A stretch of 47,803 nt of DNA, taken from Candidatus Thioglobus sp. Its GTDB lineage: Bacteria; Pseudomonadota; Gammaproteobacteria; PS1; Pseudothioglobaceae. How positions within the stretch are numbered: the first letter of the stretch is position 1; each line of letters opens with the position of its first letter. Where the stretch lies: contig NZ_JAQWSS010000084.1 in assembly GCF_029243085.1 (NCBI RefSeq), positions 1 to 47,803 on the forward strand, read 5' to 3'. The position numbers and the translations under genes are program-made. Shown here in pieces: positions 44,712 through 47,803 of this stretch. The notes under the pieces are model-generated. The model did no database searches. It was not told where the DNA came from and saw only the letters and a program-made list of their open reading frames with translations.

Positions 44712-46469
44712 CTATGAAATTAAATGTTTTAAAGGGCTTTTAGATGCGGCATCTTCATCACCAAGCTCACGCCAAGCAAAACGAAGCGCATCAGTTCGTC
44801 GATCGTAAAAGCGGTTTTCACCGTATCTGTCCATAAATCCTGCTCGTTTTAGCACTTTTTCAATACCTTCAGTACGAGCAAATATAATCTCAACACCATT
44901 GGAAGAGCAACGATCCAATAATCTAGTAAGCATATCTTCACCACTTGCATCAATCCAATTAATTCCGGCCATATCAACAATAATATACTTTAAGCATTTT
45001 TGCTTTGATGAAATCAAGTCAAGAATCTTATCTTCAAAATAGCCTGCATTTGCAAAATAAAGGGAACCTGAATATTTAACAATAGAGACAACTTCGCAGC
45101 GTTCTAATTTATTTTCTAATGCATTGACCAGCATAGCAGAGCCATCATGGGCGGAAAGCTCTGTAAATCTTGGTTCCATCGTACGATAAAGGAACAATCC
45201 TAATGATAATATTATTCCAATCAGGATTCCATCTTCTAAATGTGGCGCAGCTATTAACGTTAAGACAAAGGTAACAACTGCAACTACTGCATCATGCTTT
45301 TCAACTTTCCATGCCTGTTTTATTGGTTCAATTTTAATCAAATTGAGCACTGCAGTCATAATAACAGCTGCTAATGCTGCTTGAGGGATATGATATAACA
45401 AAGGTGTTAGCCATAATAGTGTAAAGCCTACTAATACGGCAGTAACAACTGAAGAAAAGCCCGTCACAGCACCTGCTGAAATATTTACTGCTGAACGTGA
45501 AAAAGAGCCAGAGATAGGGTAGCCTTGAAAAGCTCCAGCAGCAAAATTAGCTAGGCCTTGACCCATTAGCTCCTGATTAATATCTAAACGTTGTTTTGTT
45601 TTAGCTTGCATTACCTTGGCAATTGCAATCGCCTCCATGAAACCAATTAATGCAATAGTAATGGCAACCACCATCATTCCGCTCATAGCTGAGAAGTCAA
45701 ATTCTGGCATAATCAGACTAGGCAAACCCTCTGGAATCTTGCCAACAATAACACCTCCAAAACCACCTTCCTCAACTGGTTTGCCAAAATCTATCAAATA
45801 AGAGAAATATGTCGTAATCGCTACAGCTATCAATACTCCTGGTAATTTAGGCTGATATTTTCTAATTACAATAATAATGCTAGCAGCAAAGATGGCGATC
45901 ACTAATGTCAAAAGATGGACGTCATTCGTGGCATTAACAACCGTTCCCCAAACCTGTTCGTAACTTTGTTCACCAGAGCCTTTTGAAACGCCGAAAATTT
46001 TATTTAACTGCGAGGTGGCGATAATAATAGCGGCTGCATTGGTAAACCCTACAACAACTGGATGAGATAAAAAATTAATAACAAATCCAAGCTTTAATGC
46101 GCCCATAGCTAATCGAAAGAAGCCAACCATGAATGCTAATAAGGAAGCATAAGCTGCATAAGTTACCATGTCAGCCCCTTCTGGAACTACCATTGGTATT
46201 GCTGCTGCAGTTAATAAAGAAACAATCGCAACAGGGCCAGTAGCTAATTGGCGCGAAGAGCCCATTAAGGCGGCTATCATTACTGGAAAGAATGAAGAGT
46301 AGAGGCCATACTGTGGAGCTAATCCTGCCAGTTGTGCATATGCCATTGACTGTGGCACCAATACCAATGCAACTGTTAATCCAGCTACCATGTCAGCTCT
46401 TAAGACTTTTTTATCTTTGAGTTCGTGTATCCATGCCAAAAAAGGCAAATATTTTGCAAATTTATTCAT
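44712..46469 (-). CDS. SulP-family anion transporter with STAS domain
   Basis: Membrane transporter of 585 residues of the SLC26/SulP family, moving sulfate, bicarbonate or other anions. The SulP signature LVPQSMAYAQLAGLAPQYGLY lies at 37-57, the membrane part runs to about 430, and the STAS domain follows to about 560 (FANAGYFEDKILDL, then IIVDMAGINWIDASGEDML). Bacterial SulP members include sulfate carriers and the bicarbonate transporter BicA. Being between an SLC13 gene and cbbQ, either sulfate or bicarbonate is plausible. It has its own promoter candidate and a structured leader. Confidence 0.92.
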   Translation of the reverse strand: MNKFAKYLPFLAWIHELKDKKVLRADMVAGLTVALVLVPQSMAYAQLAGLAPQYGLYSSFFPVMIAALMGSSRQLATGPVAIVSLLTAAAIPMVVPEGADMVTYAAYASLLAFMVGFFRLAMGALKLGFVINFLSHPVVVGFTNAAAIIIATSQLNKIFGVSKGSGEQSYEQVWGTVVNATNDVHLLTLVIAIFAASIIIVIRKYQPKLPGVLIAVAITTYFSYLIDFGKPVEEGGFGGVIVGKIPEGLPSLIMPEFDFSAMSGMMVVAITIALIGFMEAIAIAKVMQAKTKQRLDINQELMGQGLANFAAGAFQGYPISGSFSRSAVNISAGAVTGFSSVVTAVLVGFTLLWLTPLLYHIPQAALAAVIMTAVLNLIKIEPIKQAWKVEKHDAVVAVVTFVLTLIAAPHLEDGILIGIILSLGLFLYRTMEPRFTELSAHDGSAMLVNALENKLERCEVVSIVKYSGSLYFANAGYFEDKILDLISSKQKCLKYIIVDMAGINWIDASGEDMLTRLLDRCSSNGVEIIFARTEGIEKVLKRAGFMDRYGENRFYDRRTDALRFAWRELGDEDAASKSPLKHLIS

Positions 46470-46503
46470 GATTTAACCCATCTGTACAACACAAGATTAG
46501 CAG

Positions 46504-46556
46504 TTAACTAGACTTTATTTCTTAAAAGAATAATTTGTATTCTTTTATCTAGTTAA
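46504..46556. promoter_or_regulatory. Nested inverted repeat in the sulP leader
   Basis: An outer 9-base pair TTAACTAGA (46504-46512) and TCTAGTTAA (46548-46556) encloses an inner perfect stem AAAAGAATA (46524-46532) and TATTCTTTT (46538-46546) with a 5-base loop. The whole lies 35-87 bases upstream of sulP, inside the predicted leader. It may act as an RNA structure or protein-binding site. A weak terminator is also possible, as the inner stem ends in T4. Confidence 0.55.
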
Positions 46557-46619
46557 GTAACGTTAGAAACTTATAAACCATAGAAGTTAATAAGACGGAG
46601 ATCCGATTCATATAAGCAG

Positions 46620-46628
46620 ATTATAACA
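46620..46628 (-). promoter_or_regulatory. Extended -10 promoter of sulP
   Basis: The minus strand reads TGTTATAAT, a perfect extended -10 (TGn plus TATAAT). Transcription would start near 46613 and give a leader of about 143 bases that includes the nested inverted repeat. No good -35 is seen, as is usual for extended -10 promoters. Confidence 0.5.
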
Positions 46629-46653
46629 TACTCATAGTCTGTGCACGTTAGTT

Positions 46654-46767
46654 TTAGAGGGTGTTACGAATGACTAGTTCGTTATAATCGAATTTTTTAC
46701 TTCTCAGAATACTAACATCACTAATACCTAGCAACAGATCAATAAAAGGTTGTTTTAATAACTCTAT
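46654..46767 (-). other. Short open coding-like fragment, unrecognised
   Basis: A 37-codon frame with no ATG ends at a TAA at 46656-46654. It contains IELLKQPFIDLLLGISDV followed by SILRSKKFDYNELVIRNTL, which looks more like protein than random AT-rich sequence. It lies in the -1 frame relative to the SbtA-like fragment and meets it at an A7 run. I do not recognise the family. It may be a decayed gene tail or a chance open frame. Confidence 0.35.
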
Positions 46768-46910
46768 AGTCCTTTTTTTAAACCTATGGCGGTAACAAGA
46801 ATAACACTTAGAAATTCATAGATTTCAGCAGGCAGACGGCTCTCTGCTCGCATTAATCCAGCTATCAACCCTAATATAACGGATAGTACAATTGGAACTA
46901 GAGCTATTAA
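46764..46910 (-). pseudogene. Remnant of an SbtA-like sodium-dependent bicarbonate permease
   Basis: On the minus strand a 48-codon frame without a start, bounded by TGA at 46913-46911 and TAG at 46766-46764, encodes PIVLSVILGLIAGLMRAESR followed by LPAEIYEFLSVILVTAIGLK. This resembles the first two helices and linker of SbtA (DUF897) permeases, which carry a pattern like P-VLFF-LG-LAG-L-SDLRLPEAIY-LS--LL-AIGLKGG. SbtA is about 320-370 residues, so this is a small N-terminal stump. It sits 33 bases after the cbbQ stop, where a bicarbonate transporter would make sense for a CO2-fixing cell. Homology is from memory of the family. Confidence 0.6.
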
Positions 46911-46943
46911 TCAATCACTCTAAGGATAGCTATAAATTTAACT

Positions 46944-47747
46944 TTATGCAAAGAAAGTGCTGACTGCCGCGCCCAATGTATCTCGCATATCAATATCATC
47001 AGTTAGTGGCTCTACTAATGCCATGTGACAAGCATCCTCAGGACTAATACCTTTAGAAATAAGTTGACCTGCATAAATCAATAAACGAGTAGACATACCT
47101 TCATCCAGTCCATGGCCTTTTAAATTACGTGAACGCTGTGCAACCTGAACTAATTTTTCAGCTGTTTCTCTGTCAATTCCAGTCTCATGTGCAACAATAG
47201 AAACTTCTGTTTCACTAGGCGGATAATCAAAAGACATGCCACCAAAACGCTGCTTAGTGGATTGTTTCAAATCCTTCATCATTGATTGATAGCCTGGATT
47301 GTAAGAAATTACAATTTGAAAATCTGGATGTGCATCAACTTGCTCACCTTTTTTCTCAAGCGGCAATTGACGACGATGGTCGGTCAAAGGGTGAATAACA
47401 ACCGTTGTATCTTGGCGCGCTTCAACAATTTCATCAAGATAACAAATAGCACCAATACGTGCCGCAGTAGTTAATGGTCCATCTTGCCACTGCGTACCAT
47501 TCGCATCAAGCAGGAAGCGTCCTACTAAATCTGATGCAGTCATATCTTCATTACAAGCAACACTAATTAATGGCTTTTGCAACTTCCAAGCCATATATTC
47601 AACAAATCTTGACTTACCACAACCTGTTGGACCCTTAATCAAAACAGGCATTCTGGCAGAATACGCCGCCTCATAACGTTCAACCTCTTGTCCAACCTTA
47701 TGGTAGTACGGCTCTTCAGTTATCATATATTGACTAGTGTCTATCAT
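46944..47747 (-). CDS. cbbQ: RuBisCO activase CbbQ
   Basis: AAA+ ATPase of the MoxR group that, with CbbO, removes inhibitory sugar phosphates from RuBisCO. The 267 residues carry Walker A KGPTGCGKS at 38-46, Walker B ICYLDEIVEAR at 101-111, and the later strings TVVIHPLTDHRR and VISYNPGYQS. The whole protein fits CbbQ better than its paralogues NorQ and NirQ. Upstream, GAAAGGAAAG is a good ribosome site, and TGATATAAA at 47775-47767 could be a weak extended -10. cbbO is not downstream. RuBisCO genes should lie just beyond the right edge. Confidence 0.92.
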   Translation of the reverse strand: MIDTSQYMITEEPYYHKVGQEVERYEAAYSARMPVLIKGPTGCGKSRFVEYMAWKLQKPLISVACNEDMTASDLVGRFLLDANGTQWQDGPLTTAARIGAICYLDEIVEARQDTTVVIHPLTDHRRQLPLEKKGEQVDAHPDFQIVISYNPGYQSMMKDLKQSTKQRFGGMSFDYPPSETEVSIVAHETGIDRETAEKLVQVAQRSRNLKGHGLDEGMSTRLLIYAGQLISKGISPEDACHMALVEPLTDDIDMRDTLGAAVSTFFA

Positions 47748-47803
47748 TTTCTTTCCTTTCGATTAATTTATATCAATGTTAGAATACATTTTACCTAACT
47801 ATT

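Larger units (their letters stand above)
46470..46943. other. 474-base cbbQ-sulP intergenic region, no intact gene
   Basis: The longest gap in the window. From the cbbQ end it contains the SbtA-like stump, the second fragment, the extended -10 of sulP and the nested inverted repeat. I saw no tRNA, no recognised small RNA, and no frame over 60 codons with a start. Confidence 0.7.

Noticed and set aside
46773-46779. Programmed -1 frameshift in a functional gene
   Set aside because: The upstream frame has no start codon and is only an N-terminal stump, so decay is more likely than a working recoded gene.
46944-47747. NorQ/NirQ rather than CbbQ
   Set aside because: The protein aligns from end to end with CbbQ strings such as TVVIHPLTDHRR and YNPGYQS, and no nor genes are adjacent.
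1-47803. CRISPR arrays, insertion sequences, prophage or tRNA genes
   Set aside because: No direct-repeat spacer pattern, transposase or integrase, att-like repeats or tRNA cloverleaf was seen in any gap.

Overview
This window reads as a piece of chromosome from an AT-rich gammaproteobacterium with ordinary housekeeping content. Diagnostic gammaproteobacterial arrangements are dusB-fis-purH, 6S RNA followed by ygfA, folB divergent from plsY, and the yadG/yadH pair. The right edge carries cbbQ, the AAA+ activase of RuBisCO. With cbbQ, a SulP/SLC13 anion transporter operon, a DsrE-like protein and low G+C, the best guess is a sulfur-oxidising chemoautotroph of the SUP05/Thioglobus group, either free-living or a thioautotrophic symbiont relative. 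That placement is inference; there is no rRNA or marker gene here to prove it.

Layout. 0-4 kb: a phosphoethanolamine transferase diverging from tatD-tcdA, then a peroxiredoxin-like protein converging on a DsrE-like protein. 4.1-9.9 kb (+): deaD, a cold-shock protein with a clear terminator, sbcB, then nth, DUF1841 and a fructosamine kinase. 9.9-16.3 kb (-): hisH, hisB, asd; then nif3-like, hisC, thiD, dsbA, folK and folB in one direction. plsY lies on the plus strand at 16.3 kb, followed by the yadH-yadG exporter on the minus strand. 18.7-30.0 kb (+): aceF-lpdA without aceE, a Pcm-like methyltransferase, an RND/MMPL exporter, nadB, def, dusB, fis, purH and an unrecognised small protein. 30.1-31.5 kb (-): dbpA. 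31.6-32.4 kb (+): 6S RNA and ygfA. 32.4-41.9 kb (-): an unusually tight run of eleven genes from dgkA to a UbiH-like hydroxylase. 42.0 kb (+): truA. 42.7-47.7 kb (-): cbbQ, a decayed transporter fragment, then sulP and an SLC13 permease.

How it works together. Most genes are core metabolism: three histidine enzymes and hisA at four separate places, folate, thiamine, NAD and purine synthesis, pyruvate dehydrogenase E2/E3, tRNA modification (tcdA, tsaD, dusB, truA) and RNA remodelling (deaD, dbpA, cold-shock protein). The most interesting stretch is the 474-base gap between cbbQ and sulP. It holds a stop-bounded fragment, lacking a start codon, that reads like the N-terminus of an SbtA-type sodium-dependent bicarbonate permease. 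A second open fragment lies in the -1 frame across an A7 run. Downstream, the sulP leader has an extended -10 promoter and a nested inverted repeat. I found no CRISPR array, insertion sequence, prophage or tRNA gene. I did not find a clearly new multi-gene system. The best leads are the bicarbonate-transporter remnant, the structured sulP leader, the terminator-like hairpin inside the RND gene, and the unknown protein after purH.
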